64,000 nucleotides of DNA from Mycobacterium branderi (GTDB taxonomy: Bacteria > Actinomycetota > Actinomycetes > Mycobacteriales > Mycobacteriaceae): assembly GCF_010728725.1 (NCBI RefSeq), contig NZ_AP022606.1, positions 4,464,001 to 4,528,000 of the forward strand, in the 5' to 3' direction. The notes under the pieces are model-generated. The model did no database searches and was not told the origin of the DNA. It saw nothing but the letters and a program-made list of their open reading frames with translations. The translations under genes and the position numbers were made by a program. The stretch's first letter is position 1. The number at the start of each line of letters is the position of its first letter. This document shows, one piece after another, positions 48,890-57,791 of the stretch.

Positions 48890-50156
48890 CGTTGTGTTGG
48901 GCCAGCTCGATGTTGGCCAGATGCTGCTGGTAGTCGCGGGTGAACAGCGTCGTGCCCTGCGCGTCGATCGTGACGAAGTACAGCCAGTCACCGGGTTCGG
49001 GATGCTCGGCGGCGGACAGCGCATCGGTGCCCGGCGAGCAGATCGGCGTTTCCGGCAGGCCTTCGGACAAGTAGGTGTTCCACGCCGTCGGCTGAGCCCG
49101 GTCGGCGTCGGTGGTGGCGACTTCGCGGCGATCCAGCGGATAGTTCACCGTCGAGTCGAACTCCAGCGTGCGGTGCTCGGCCAACCGGTTGTAGATGACC
49201 CGGGCGACCTTCGGGAAATCCTGCGGCTTGGCCTCGCGCTGCACCAGCGACGCCACCACCAGCACGTCGTATGACGACATGTTCATCGTCTTGGCGGTGT
49301 CGACCAGCCCCGACTTCACATAGTCCACCGCGCTGGAGCTGATCAGCGTCGAGAGGATCTTCTGCGGCGAGGCCGACGGGTTCACGTTGAACGTCCCCGG
49401 CGCGATCAGCCCCTCGATCCGGCGATGGTCGCTGCCCATCCGGTTCACCGGGTCGACGGCCCACCCCGGCACCTCCAGCAGGGCCGGCGGTGTGCTGGCC
49501 GCGGCAGCGCGCAGGTCGTTGACCGGAACGCAGTGCTTGTCGCCGTCGAGGTCCACACAGGTGGCCCGGGAGATCAGGGTGAAGATGCCGGGCGTGACGG
49601 CATTGGTCTTCACGTCGGTGGTGTCGTCGAGCTGGCGGCCCTCCGGGATCACCAGCCGGCCCACCCGGCTGTTGGGGTCGGCGAGCCGCTGGACAGCCGA
49701 GGACGCAGGGATTTCGGTGCGCATCCGGTAGTACCCGGGTTGGATCGACGAGATAGCGGCGTTGCCGTGCGCGGCGTCGACAAACGCCCTGACCGTGCGG
49801 ACCACGCCCACGTCGTGAAGGGTTTCCCCGATCTCGGTGGTCGAGTCGCCGGCGTGGACCTGGATCACCACGTCCTGTTTGCCGCTGCCGCGGTAGTCGT
49901 TCTGCGAGCCGAACATGTGCCACAACTTGGAGCCGATGAAGACGGCCGCGACGACCACCACGACGAGCACGGCGGTGGCGAGCCCACTGACGAGGCGCCG
50001 ACGGCGACGACCGCGCTCGGCACGCAGCCGTTCGGCGCGGCTACGCACGCGTCGGGGCGGCCCCACCGCCTCCGGTGCTGCTCGCGACCCGCTGCGCCCG
50101 GCTTCGCCGCGCTTGCGATCGCTCGGCGGTGCAGCCCGCTCGCGTTCCTCACGCAC
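48867..50156 (-). CDS. mltG: endolytic murein transglycosylase
   Basis: Membrane-anchored YceG/MltG protein of 429 aa that cleaves nascent glycan strands. A basic cytosolic N-terminus of about 60 aa is followed by one transmembrane helix (about 63-85), a LysM-like region, and the YceG domain with the catalytic Glu in [24 protein letters not shown], split here as ASLVQREAK and [13 protein letters not shown] 50156 overlaps ruvX by 8 nt. The 37-bp repeat lies within its first codons and encodes [13 protein letters not shown]. Confidence 0.92.
   Translation of the reverse strand: MREERERAAPPSDRKRGEAGRSGSRAAPEAVGPPRRVRSRAERLRAERGRRRRRLVSGLATAVLVVVVVAAVFIGSKLWHMFGSQNDYRGSGKQDVVIQVHAGDSTTEIGETLHDVGVVRTVRAFVDAAHGNAAISSIQPGYYRMRTEIPASSAVQRLADPNSRVGRLVIPEGRQLDDTTDVKTNAVTPGIFTLISRATCVDLDGDKHCVPVNDLRAAAASTPPALLEVPGWAVDPVNRMGSDHRRIEGLIAPGTFNVNPSASPQKILSTLISSSAVDYVKSGLVDTAKTMNMSSYDVLVVASLVQREAKPQDFPKVARVIYNRLAEHRTLEFDSTVNYPLDRREVATTDADRAQPTAWNTYLSEGLPETPICSPGTDALSAAEHPEPGDWLYFVTIDAQGTTLFTRDYQQHLANIELAQHNGVLDSAR
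50085..50121 (-). repeat. 37-bp interspersed repeat, copy 2 (inside mltG)
   Basis: Exact match to 44171-44207 on the opposite strand. Here it is within the mltG reading frame, in the non-conserved cytosolic N-terminus before the transmembrane helix, where an insertion would be tolerated. Confidence 0.75.
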
Positions 50157-50643
50157 CGTTGACCTCCAGCACGGTACGGCGCTCGTCGAGCCAGCCCTGC
50201 AGGATCGCCACCGCCGCCGCCTGGTCGATGACGCCGCGCTGGCCCTTGGCCCGAACACCGGCCTCGCGCAGCGACCGCTGCGCGCTGACGGTCGTCAGCC
50301 GCTCGTCGGCCAGCCGCACCGGGATCGGCGCGATCCGGCGGGCCAGCAGCTCGGCCAGGTCGATCGCGTCGCGGGCCGACGGGCCGGTGCGGTCGGCCAG
50401 CGTGCGGGGCAGCCCGACGATCACCTCGACCGCGTCCAGCTCGGCGACCAGCTCCGCCAGCCGGCGCACATGCCGGCCGGACCTGTCCCGGCGGACCGTC
50501 TCGAGCGGGGTGGCCAGGATGCCGTCGGGGTCGCTGGCGGCCACACCGATGCGCACGCTGCCGACGTCGACGCCCAGCCGCCGTCCGCGTCCGGGATCGT
50601 CTCCGCCGGGCCGGTCCGGCCGGCGGTGTTGCGAAGATTCCAC
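50149..50643 (-). CDS. ruvX: Holliday junction resolvase-like YqgF/RuvX
   Basis: RNase H-fold nuclease of 164 aa. It has [22 protein letters not shown] with the first catalytic Asp, [12 protein letters not shown], and the C-terminal [14 protein letters not shown] with a further acidic residue. It is implicated in 16S rRNA 5'-end processing or Holliday junction cleavage. The GTG start directly abuts the alaS stop (TGAGTG). Confidence 0.93.
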   Translation of the reverse strand: MESSQHRRPDRPGGDDPGRGRRLGVDVGSVRIGVAASDPDGILATPLETVRRDRSGRHVRRLAELVAELDAVEVIVGLPRTLADRTGPSARDAIDLAELLARRIAPIPVRLADERLTTVSAQRSLREAGVRAKGQRGVIDQAAAVAILQGWLDERRTVLEVNGA

Positions 50644-53340
50644 TCAGCTGACCCGCGCTATCTCTGCCCGTACCGCGTCGAGCGCCGCCTCGATGCCCGA
50701 CGGGTCCCTCCCTGAGCCCTGCGCGAGGTCGGGCTTGCCGCCGCCGCGCCCATCCACCGCCCCGGCCAGCTGCTTGACCAGGTCATTAGCCCGAAGGCCC
50801 AGCTCCTGGGCCGCAGGGTTGGCGGCGACCGCATACGGCACGGTGTCGCCGTCCCCCTCGGCGATCAACGCGACCACCGCGGGGTCGCTGCCGAGCTTGC
50901 CGCGGATGTCGCCGACCAGTGAGCGCAGGTCGCCGGCAGTCATCCCCGCCGACATGCGCTGCGCCACCACACGCACGTTACCGATGCGCTGGGCGCCGGC
51001 CGCCGCATTCGTCGCAGCGGCGCGGGCATTGGCCAGCCGAGCGCGTTCGAGTTCCTTCTCGGCCGCCTTGAGCCGCTCGACCAGATTGGCCACCCGGGCG
51101 GGCACCTCTTCCGACGGCACCTTCAGCGACGACGCCAGCCCCGCCATCAGCGCGCGCTCCTTGGCCAGGTGCTTGAACGACTCCAGCCCGACGTAGGCCT
51201 CGACCCGGCGCACCCCCGAGCCGACCGACGATTCGCCCAGGATCGTCACCGGCCCGATCTGCGCCGAGTTGTGCACGTGGGTGCCGCCGCACAGCTCCAG
51301 CGAGAACGGCCCGCCGATCTCAACGACCCGTACCTCGTCTGGGTAGCTCTCGCCGAACAGCGCCAACGCGCCCATCGCCTTGGCCTTCTCGAGCTGCTCG
51401 GTGAAGGTGTGCACCTCGAAGTCGGCCTGCACGGCCTGGTTGGTCACCTCTTCTATCTGGGTGCGCTGCTCCTCGGTCAGCGGGCCCTGCCAGTTGAAGT
51501 CGAAACGCAGATACCCGGGGCGGTTCAGCGACCCGGCCTGAACGGCGTTGGGGCCCAGCACTTGTCGCAGCGCGGCGTGCACCATGTGGGTGCCCGAGTG
51601 GCCCTGGGTGGCGCCCTTGCGCCAGCCGGGGTCGACGGCCGCGACGACGGTGTCGCCCTCGACGAATTCGCCGGACTCCACGTTGACCCGGTGCACCCAG
51701 AGGGTTTTCGCGATCTTCTGCACATCGGTGACCGCCGCCCGGGCGCTTTCCCCGGCACCGGTGCCGCTGATCGTTCCCACGTCGGCGACCTGCCCGCCGG
51801 ATTCGGCGTACAACGGGGTGCGGTCGAGCACCAGCTCGACACGGTCGGCGGCGACCGCGTCGTCGTGTGCCACCACCGGCACCCGCCGGCCGTCGACGAA
51901 GATGCCCAAAATCCTTGCTTCAGAGGTCAATTCGTCGAAGCCGGTGAACTCCGTCGGCCCGGCGTCGACCAGCTCGCGGTAGGCGGAGAGGTCGGCGTGC
52001 GCGTGCTTGCGCGCGGCGGCGTCAGCCTTGGCGCGGCGGCGCTGCTCGGCCATCAACTCCCGGAAGCCGGCCTCGTCGACCTTCAGCCCCGCTTCGCCGG
52101 CCATCTCGAGGGTCAGCTCGATCGGGAAGCCGTAGGTGTCGTGCAGCGTGAACGCATCCGACCCGGACAGCACTGTCGCGCCTTTGGCCTTGGTGGCGCC
52201 GGCCACCTCCTCGAACAGCTTCGAACCCGACGCCAGCGTGCGGTTGAACGCGGTCTCCTCGGCGACGGCGATCCGGTTGATCCGCTCGAAGTCCGTCACC
52301 AGTTCGGGATACGACGGGCCCATCGCGTCGCGCACCGTCGCCATCAGCTCGCCGACGATCGGGCCGTCGATGTCGAGCAGCTTGGCCGAGCGGATCACCC
52401 GGCGCAGCAGCCGGCGCAGCACATAGCCGCGCCCGTCGTTGCCGGGGCTCACCCCGTCGCCGATCAGGATCGCGGCGGTACGGCTGTGGTCGGCGATGAT
52501 CCGGTAACGCACGTCGTCGTCGTGATTGCCGACGTCGTATCCGCGCGGCGCTTTGGCGGCCACGGTGTCGATGACGGGGCGCAGCAGGTCGGTTTCGTAG
52601 ACGTTGTGGACGCCCTGCAACAGCACCGCGACCCGCTCCACACCCATCCCGGTGTCAATGTTCTTGCGCGGCAACGGCCCCAGAATCGGATAGTCGTCCT
52701 TGGTGGTGCCCTCGCCGCGCTCGTTCTCCATGAACACGAGATTCCAGATCTCGATGTAGCGCTCTTCGCTGGCCAGCGGGCCGCCTTCCGGCCCGTATTC
52801 CGGGCCCCGGTCGTAGTAGATCTCCGACGACGGCCCGCACGGCCCGGGGATGCCCATCGACCAGTAGTTGTCGGCCATGCCACGACGCTGGATCCGCTCG
52901 GGCGGCAGGCCCGCCACTTCCTGCCACAGCTCGGCGGCCTCGTCGTCGTCCAAATAGACTGTGGCCCAAAGCTTTTCGGGATCAAACCCGTAACCGCCGT
53001 CGTCGATGGAGTTGGTCAGCAGCGTCCAGGCCAAGTCGATCGCGCCGCGTTTGAAGTAGTCGCCGAACGAGAAGTTGCCGGCCATTTGGAAAAACGTGTT
53101 ATGCCGGGTGGTGACCCCGACCTCGTCGATATCCGGAGTGCGGATGCATTTCTGGATGCTGGTGGCCGTCGGGTACGGCGGGGTGCGCTGGCCGAGAAAG
53201 AACGGCACGAACTGCACCATGCCCGCATTGACGAACAGCAGGTTGGGGTCGTCGAGGATCACCGAGGCACTCGGCACCTCCGTGTGACCCGCTTTCACGA
53301 AATGATCGAGGAACCGCTTCCTGATCTCGTGTGTCTGCAC
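50644..53340 (-). CDS. alaS: alanyl-tRNA synthetase
   Basis: Class II synthetase of 898 aa. The catalytic domain begins [19 protein letters not shown] and contains [16 protein letters not shown] and the class-II motifs. The editing domain has [11 protein letters not shown] and CGGTHVHNS (zinc ligands), followed by a coiled coil and the C-Ala domain ending in the Gly-rich [18 protein letters not shown]. The GTG start has AGAAGGACA upstream. Confidence 0.98.
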   Translation of the reverse strand: MQTHEIRKRFLDHFVKAGHTEVPSASVILDDPNLLFVNAGMVQFVPFFLGQRTPPYPTATSIQKCIRTPDIDEVGVTTRHNTFFQMAGNFSFGDYFKRGAIDLAWTLLTNSIDDGGYGFDPEKLWATVYLDDDEAAELWQEVAGLPPERIQRRGMADNYWSMGIPGPCGPSSEIYYDRGPEYGPEGGPLASEERYIEIWNLVFMENERGEGTTKDDYPILGPLPRKNIDTGMGVERVAVLLQGVHNVYETDLLRPVIDTVAAKAPRGYDVGNHDDDVRYRIIADHSRTAAILIGDGVSPGNDGRGYVLRRLLRRVIRSAKLLDIDGPIVGELMATVRDAMGPSYPELVTDFERINRIAVAEETAFNRTLASGSKLFEEVAGATKAKGATVLSGSDAFTLHDTYGFPIELTLEMAGEAGLKVDEAGFRELMAEQRRRAKADAAARKHAHADLSAYRELVDAGPTEFTGFDELTSEARILGIFVDGRRVPVVAHDDAVAADRVELVLDRTPLYAESGGQVADVGTISGTGAGESARAAVTDVQKIAKTLWVHRVNVESGEFVEGDTVVAAVDPGWRKGATQGHSGTHMVHAALRQVLGPNAVQAGSLNRPGYLRFDFNWQGPLTEEQRTQIEEVTNQAVQADFEVHTFTEQLEKAKAMGALALFGESYPDEVRVVEIGGPFSLELCGGTHVHNSAQIGPVTILGESSVGSGVRRVEAYVGLESFKHLAKERALMAGLASSLKVPSEEVPARVANLVERLKAAEKELERARLANARAAATNAAAGAQRIGNVRVVAQRMSAGMTAGDLRSLVGDIRGKLGSDPAVVALIAEGDGDTVPYAVAANPAAQELGLRANDLVKQLAGAVDGRGGGKPDLAQGSGRDPSGIEAALDAVRAEIARVS

Positions 53341-53379
53341 GTTGTCGTCGCTGTCCTTCTAGCCAAATTTGATCGCACT

Positions 53380-53385
53380 ACCTTA
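53380..53385 (-). promoter_or_regulatory. -10 element for alaS
   Basis: TAAGGT on the minus strand about 40 nt upstream of the alaS GTG, in the 58-bp gap after yjbQ. The Shine-Dalgarno lies between them. No clear -35 is seen. Confidence 0.35.
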
Positions 53386-53398
53386 CCGGTCTGCAGGA

Positions 53399-53800
53399 TC
53401 AGCCCTTGACGAAGCTCAGCCGCACCGACCGCCGCGGATTGTCGCGGTTGAGGTCGACGAGCACCACGCTCTGCCAGGTGCCCAGCAGCGGTTCGCCGCC
53501 GGCCACGGGCACCGTCACCGACGGCGACACGATGGCCGGCAACACATGGTCGGCGCCGTGACCAGGCGAGCCATGTGCGTGCCGGTAACGGTCGTCACGC
53601 GGCAGCAGCCGCTCCAGCGTGTCGACGAGGTCGTCGTCGGAACCGGCGCCGGTCTCGATGATCGCCACCCCGGCCGTCGCGTGCGGGACGAACACATTGC
53701 ACAGGCCATCGCTTCGCGAAGCGCAGAACGACCGCACCTCGTCGGTCAAATCGACGATCCGGCGACGCGCGGTGTCCACATCCAGCACATCGGTATCCAT
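53399..53800 (-). CDS. YjbQ/UPF0047-family protein (Rv2556c-like)
   Basis: Protein of 133 aa of the UPF0047 fold. The conserved VFVPHATAGVAIIETG, HAHGSPGHGADHVLPAIVSP and LGTWQSVVLVDLNRD segments are present, with histidines thought to bind zinc; some members have weak thiamin-phosphate synthase activity. ATG 53800 is chosen because TAGGCT (53813-53808) ends 7 nt upstream, a leaderless layout; a further upstream ATG at 53830 is not needed. It lies between alaS and the divergent starvation-type genes. Confidence 0.85.
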   Translation of the reverse strand: MDTDVLDVDTARRRIVDLTDEVRSFCASRSDGLCNVFVPHATAGVAIIETGAGSDDDLVDTLERLLPRDDRYRHAHGSPGHGADHVLPAIVSPSVTVPVAGGEPLLGTWQSVVLVDLNRDNPRRSVRLSFVKG

Positions 53801-53807
53801 GTCATCC

Positions 53808-53813
53808 AGCCTA
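53808..53813 (-). promoter_or_regulatory. -10 element of leaderless yjbQ-like gene
   Basis: TAGGCT on the minus strand, followed by seven bases and the ATG. No Shine-Dalgarno is present. Confidence 0.4.
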
Positions 53814-53840
53814 CGGCGGGGGCCATGCAACCTGCTAATT

Positions 53841-53952
53841 CGTTGCAGTCACATCGGTTGTGGCCATTGCCACGCTCGGTGCAACGGAGGAAGGTAGTGA
53901 ATGCACCGGTGGCGCCGCCGGGGCGCTGCCCCGAGAAATGAGGGGGTGGATC
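53841..53952 (+). promoter_or_regulatory. structured leader, copy 1 (Rv2557-type gene)
   Basis: Successive structures precede the GTG: an outer CGTTGCA/TGCAACG pair (53841-53847, 53880-53886) enclosing GTGGC-CATT-GCCAC; then GGAGGAAGGTAG (53886-53897); a near-palindrome (53906-53921); and a GGGGC-GCT-GCCCC hairpin (53920-53932). GAGGGGG (53940-53946) is the Shine-Dalgarno, 6 nt before GTG 53953. The last two structures share bases and are repeated almost identically before the next gene. Confidence 0.55.
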
Positions 53953-54579
53953 GTGTACGCACGCTCTACCACTATTCAGGCGCAACCCTCCTCGATCGAC
54001 GCGGGAATTGCGCACATTCGCGATCAGGTAATGCCCGCGCTCCGGGAAATAGACGGATGCATCGGTGTGTCGCTGTTGGTTGACCGCGAGTCCGGCCGCT
54101 GCATCGCCACCAGCGCGTGGGAGAACGACGAGGCGATGCGCGCCAGCGCTGAGCGGGTGCAGCCCATCCGGGACCTGGCGGCCGACATGTTCGGCGGCAT
54201 CGGCAGCCCGATGGTCGACGAGTGGGACATCGCGGTGTTGCACCGGGACCACCGGTCGCAGGACGGCACCTGCGCGCGGGTGACCTGGGTTCGCGGCGAC
54301 CCGTCGCGGATGGACCAAAACATCTTGTACTACAAGACGTCGGTGCTGCCCGAGATGGAATCCCTCGAGGGATTCTGCAGCGCCAGTCTTTTGGTGGACC
54401 GTGCCTCGGGACGCGCCGTCTCGTGCGCGACGTTCGACAGCCGCGAAGCGATGGAGCGCAACAGACAGCGGGCAAGCGGCTTGAAGAACGAGAAGATCCG
54501 CGAAGCGGGCGTCGAGGAACTCGACGAGCACGAGTTCGAGCTTGCGCTGGCGCATCTGCGGGTGCCCGAGCTGGTGTGA
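53953..54579 (+). CDS. Rv2557/Rv2558-family starvation-type protein, copy 1
   Basis: Protein of 208 aa made of two similar halves. Each half has an ABM-like ferredoxin-fold pattern: [20 protein letters not shown] with [20 protein letters not shown], then [20 protein letters not shown] with [20 protein letters not shown]. The M. tuberculosis relatives Rv2557 and Rv2558 are strongly induced by nutrient starvation; the biochemical role is unknown. The GTG start is set by the Shine-Dalgarno and by alignment with copy 2; an ATG at 53939 would add five residues. It is followed by a paralogue after 141 bp. Confidence 0.82.
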   Translation: MYARSTTIQAQPSSIDAGIAHIRDQVMPALREIDGCIGVSLLVDRESGRCIATSAWENDEAMRASAERVQPIRDLAADMFGGIGSPMVDEWDIAVLHRDHRSQDGTCARVTWVRGDPSRMDQNILYYKTSVLPEMESLEGFCSASLLVDRASGRAVSCATFDSREAMERNRQRASGLKNEKIREAGVEELDEHEFELALAHLRVPELV

Positions 54580-54616
54580 CGGCAGGCGACGTATTCACGC
54601 AAACCCGTTGCGACGC

Positions 54617-54720
54617 TTACCCCGTAGGAGGAAGGTAGGAAAAGGAGATCGCTAGGACCGGTGGCGCCACCGGGGCGCTGCCCCCGAGCAGGCTCGACCT
54701 GAGAAAGAGGGGTTTGAATC
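54617..54720 (+). promoter_or_regulatory. structured leader, copy 2 (Rv2558-type gene)
   Basis: It repeats the elements of copy 1: GGAGGAAGGTAG (54627-54638), a perfect 16-bp palindrome CCGGTGGCGCCACCGG (54658-54673), and GGGGC-GCT-GCCCC (54672-54684). The core 54658-54684 differs from 53906-53932 at one of 27 positions. GAGGGG (54707-54712) precedes the GTG by 8 nt. The spacing between the first box and the palindrome differs from copy 1. Confidence 0.6.
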
Positions 54721-55344
54721 GTGTACGCGCGCTCTACCACGATCCAGGCGCGACGGTCGTGCATCGACGCCGGCATTGCGCATGTTCGTGACGTGGTCAT
54801 GCCCGCTCTGCAGGAGTTGGACGGGTGCATGGGTTTGTCGCTGCTCGTCGACCGCGAGTCCGGCCGATGCATCGCCACCAGCTCGTGGGACTCGGAGAAG
54901 ACAATGCACGCCAGTGGCGAGCAGGTCCGGCCGCTTCAGCAGCGGGCGGCGGAAGTGTTCGGAGGCGGTACGCCCACCGTCGACCGGTGGGAAATTGCGG
55001 TGCTGCACCGCGACCACCGCTCCGGCCCGGGCGCCTGCGTGCGCGCCACCTGGCTCAAGATCCGCCCCGAGCAGTTCGACAACGCCATCGGGTTCTACCG
55101 GGAGTCGGTGCTTCCCGCGATCGAGGAACTCGACGGTTTCTGCAGCGCCAGCCTGATGCTGGACCGGACGTCCTGCCGTGCGGTGTCGTCGTCGACGTTC
55201 GACAGCATGGAGGCGATGCAGCGCAACGGCGACCGGGCCCGCTCACTGCGCACCGGCCTGCTGCGGGACCTCGGTGCCGACCAGGTCGACGTCGGCGAGT
55301 TCGAGCTGGCGATCGCCCAGCTGCGGGTGCCCGAGCTGGTCTAG
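54721..55344 (+). CDS. Rv2557/Rv2558-family starvation-type protein, copy 2
   Basis: Protein of 207 aa paralogous to the preceding gene along its whole length ([10 protein letters not shown] start; [15 protein letters not shown]; identical LRVPELV end). It has the same two-half ABM-like architecture. It arose by tandem duplication that included the leader. It is expected to respond to starvation like its M. tuberculosis relatives. The stop abuts the stop of the convergent YciI gene with no spacer. Confidence 0.82.
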   Translation: MYARSTTIQARRSCIDAGIAHVRDVVMPALQELDGCMGLSLLVDRESGRCIATSSWDSEKTMHASGEQVRPLQQRAAEVFGGGTPTVDRWEIAVLHRDHRSGPGACVRATWLKIRPEQFDNAIGFYRESVLPAIEELDGFCSASLMLDRTSCRAVSSSTFDSMEAMQRNGDRARSLRTGLLRDLGADQVDVGEFELAIAQLRVPELV

Positions 55345-55680
55345 TTAGGGCAGCGCGTCGCCGGGAAATCCCCGGCAGGGGTGCACCTCGAAGGTGAACA
55401 CCCCGGCCTGCACGCCGGGGTCGTCGTTCATCACCGCGGTGGTCTCGTCGACGCTGCCGGTGAACACGCCGACGCCGCACACGTCCGAGCCGTCGGTGAC
55501 CGGCAACACCACCGGCAGCACCCCTTCGTGGCGAAGCGCGAAGTTGCGCCGACCGTGCTCCCAGATGATCGCCGGGGTGTCGTCGCCGCCGAAGTTGGGT
55601 CCCCGCTTGAGGATGACGACGCTGTAGGTCTTGGCGGCCGGCAGCAGGGCGTTCATCTCGTCGTCGGTGAAGGTCTTCAT
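55345..55680 (-). CDS. YciI-family protein
   Basis: Protein of 111 aa of the YCII-related (muconolactone-isomerase-like) fold. AIIWEHGRRNFALRHEGVLP and DDPGVQAGVFTFEVHPCRGF carry the conserved His and Asp of the family. It is last in the LLM-CaiB-CitE operon and overlaps citE by 4 nt (ATGA). It may isomerise or dehydrate an intermediate of the pathway; no reaction can be assigned. Confidence 0.8.
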   Translation of the reverse strand: MKTFTDDEMNALLPAAKTYSVVILKRGPNFGGDDTPAIIWEHGRRNFALRHEGVLPVVLPVTDGSDVCGVGVFTGSVDETTAVMNDDPGVQAGVFTFEVHPCRGFPGDALP

Positions 55681-56585
55681 CCGCTTCCCCTGTCGATCAG
55701 CGCGGCGCGTGCCAGCGTCGCCTGCGCCATCTTGACATGGGCGGCGTCGACGAGCACACCGTTCACTCCCACCGCGCCCAGCCCGTCGGCCTCGCCGTCG
55801 CGGTAGGCGGCGACATTGCGTTCGGCCAGCGCGATCTCCTCCGGGGTCGGCGAATACACCCGGTTGGCAACGGGCACCTGACTCGGGTGAATCGCCCATT
55901 TGCCGGTGTATCCGAGCAGCGCGGCGCGGCGGGCGTCGCGCTCGTAGCCCTCGAGGTCGCGGTAGTCCGGGTAGGGCGCGTCGATCGCCTCGATGCCGGC
56001 GATCCGTGCGGCGACGAGCACCTTGGTGCGCGCGTAGTGCCAGAAGTCGCCGGGGTAGTCGCCGAGCGGGACGAAGTTGGTGTCCACTCGCGCGCCCTGC
56101 GACAGCGAGTAGTCGCCGACGCCGAAGATCAGCGCGTCCAGCCGGGTGCTGGCGGTGGCGATCTGCTCGGCGTTGGCCAGCCCCTCGACCTCCTCGATCA
56201 GCACCTCCAGGGCGATCGGGCGGCGTAACTCGAGCTTGGCCTCCAACTGGGTCAGCAGCACGTCAACCCACCAGACCTCGCGGGCGGTGCGCACCTTGGG
56301 GACGATGATCGTGTCGAGGTGCTCGCGGGCCTCGGTGACGACGTCGATGATGTCGTCGTGGCACCAGCGGGTGTCTAGGCCGTTGATCCGGATCGCCCTG
56401 ACGGTGCGTCCCCAGTCGAGTTCGTTCAGTGCCGCAATGGCTTTGGCGCGCGCGGTCTCCTTGTGTGCGGGTGCCACGGCGTCTTCCAGGTCGAGGAACA
56501 CCAGGTCGGCCTGCGATGCGGCGGCGTGGGCGAACATGTGGTCGTTGCTGGCGGGCACGGCCAGCTCGGAGCGGCGTAACAACAT
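55677..56585 (-). CDS. CitE/HpcH-type CoA-ester lyase
   Basis: TIM-barrel Mg-dependent lyase of 302 aa in the HpcH/HpaI-CitE superfamily. It has LRRSELAVPASNDHMFAHAA, VFLDLEDAV (metal/acid), ALEVLIEEVEGL (metal Glu) and LIFGVGDYSLSQG. Family members cleave malyl-, methylmalyl- or citramalyl-CoA. Placed after a CoA-transferase, it probably splits a hydroxyacyl-CoA made in this pathway. Start 56585; the gap to the caiB stop is 18 nt. Confidence 0.88.
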   Translation of the reverse strand: MLLRRSELAVPASNDHMFAHAAASQADLVFLDLEDAVAPAHKETARAKAIAALNELDWGRTVRAIRINGLDTRWCHDDIIDVVTEAREHLDTIIVPKVRTAREVWWVDVLLTQLEAKLELRRPIALEVLIEEVEGLANAEQIATASTRLDALIFGVGDYSLSQGARVDTNFVPLGDYPGDFWHYARTKVLVAARIAGIEAIDAPYPDYRDLEGYERDARRAALLGYTGKWAIHPSQVPVANRVYSPTPEEIALAERNVAAYRDGEADGLGAVGVNGVLVDAAHVKMAQATLARAALIDRGSG

Positions 56586-56603
56586 CGGCGGGTCTCCTCG
56601 GGT

Positions 56604-57791
56604 TTACAGCACGCCGCGCGCGTGCAGGTCGTCGATTTCGATGCGTGTCAGGCCCAGCAGCTCGCCGTACACCTCGGTGTTGTGTTCGCCGAGGCGCGGA
56701 CCGAGCTGCTCGACACGGCCCGGAGTGTCCGAGAGCCGCGGTACCGGGGCTTGCACGGTCATGGCGCCGAGTTCGTCGTCGCTGACTTTGACGAACACCT
56801 CGCGGTGCGCCAGCTGCTCGTCGGCGACCAGGTCGGCGATGTCGTAAACCGGTGCGGCGGCAACGTTTTCGGCGTCGAGAATGGCCATGGCCTCGGCGAG
56901 CGTCTTGGTGGCCACCCAGTGGGCGACCACCCGGTCGACCTCGCGGGCCCGGGCCAGCCGCCGCTGCGGATCGGCGAAGTCGGCGTCCTCGACGAGGTCG
57001 GCGCGCCCGATCGCCCGAAACACTCGCAGCGCCAACGCCGGTGAGCTGCCCGACATCGCCAGCCAACGGCCGTCGGCGGTGCGATACGTATTGCGCGGCG
57101 CGGAGATGTCCCAGCGGTTGCCCGCGCGAGTCGGCACCAGCCCGAGCTGGTCGTAGCCGAGCAGCGTCTGCTCCAAGAGCCGCGCCAGCGGGTCGATCAG
57201 GTTGACGTCGATCAGTTGGCCGGGCGCGCCGTGCACGTCGCGGTGATAGAGGGCCAGCATCACCGCGTACGCGGCGTTCAGCGACGCCACCCCGTCGGCG
57301 AGCATGAACGGCGGCAGGGTGGGCGGCCCGCCGGGCTGGCCGGTGATGTGCGCGAAGCCGCTCATCGCCTCGCCGAGGGTGCCGAAGCCGGGCCGGTCGC
57401 TTTTCGGCCCGGACAGACCGTAGCCGGTGATGTGCAGCATGACGATGCGGTCGTTGACCGCGCGCAGCGCGTCGTAGTCCAGTCCCCAGGACCGCAGCGT
57501 CGACGGCCGGGTGTTGGCGATCACGACGTCGGCATGTTCGGTAAGGCGACGAAACAGTGCCTGCCCTTCCGCGACGCGCAGGTCGAGGGTGATCGCACGC
57601 TTGTTGCGTGACACCGACTTCCACATCAGCCCGACGCCGTCGCGCTGGTGGCCCCAGCCGCGGATCGGGTCGCCGTTGCCCGGCTGCTCGACCTTGATGA
57701 CGTCGGCGCCGAATTCACCAAGGTAGGTGGCGGCGAGCGGCGCCGCCGCCAGAGTCGCCATGTCGAGAACCCGGATGCCGTCGAGCATCAT
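56604..57791 (-). CDS. class III CoA-transferase (CaiB/BaiF family)
   Basis: CoA-transferase of 395 aa. It has IRVLDMATLAAAPLAATYLG, GADVIKVEQPGNGDP and the catalytic Asp region QLIDVNLIDPLARLLEQ, with the Asp near residue 169. It moves CoA from a donor such as succinyl-CoA onto an organic acid. The ATG at 57791 overlaps the monooxygenase stop by 4 nt; the longer upstream frame is rejected. Confidence 0.9.
   Translation of the reverse strand: MMLDGIRVLDMATLAAAPLAATYLGEFGADVIKVEQPGNGDPIRGWGHQRDGVGLMWKSVSRNKRAITLDLRVAEGQALFRRLTEHADVVIANTRPSTLRSWGLDYDALRAVNDRIVMLHITGYGLSGPKSDRPGFGTLGEAMSGFAHITGQPGGPPTLPPFMLADGVASLNAAYAVMLALYHRDVHGAPGQLIDVNLIDPLARLLEQTLLGYDQLGLVPTRAGNRWDISAPRNTYRTADGRWLAMSGSSPALALRVFRAIGRADLVEDADFADPQRRLARAREVDRVVAHWVATKTLAEAMAILDAENVAAAPVYDIADLVADEQLAHREVFVKVSDDELGAMTVQAPVPRLSDTPGRVEQLGPRLGEHNTEVYGELLGLTRIEIDDLHARGVL

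Noticed and set aside
51169..53409. 746-codon open frame antisense to alaS
   Set aside because: Shadow of alaS: composition typical of antisense frames, no motif and no plausible start signal.
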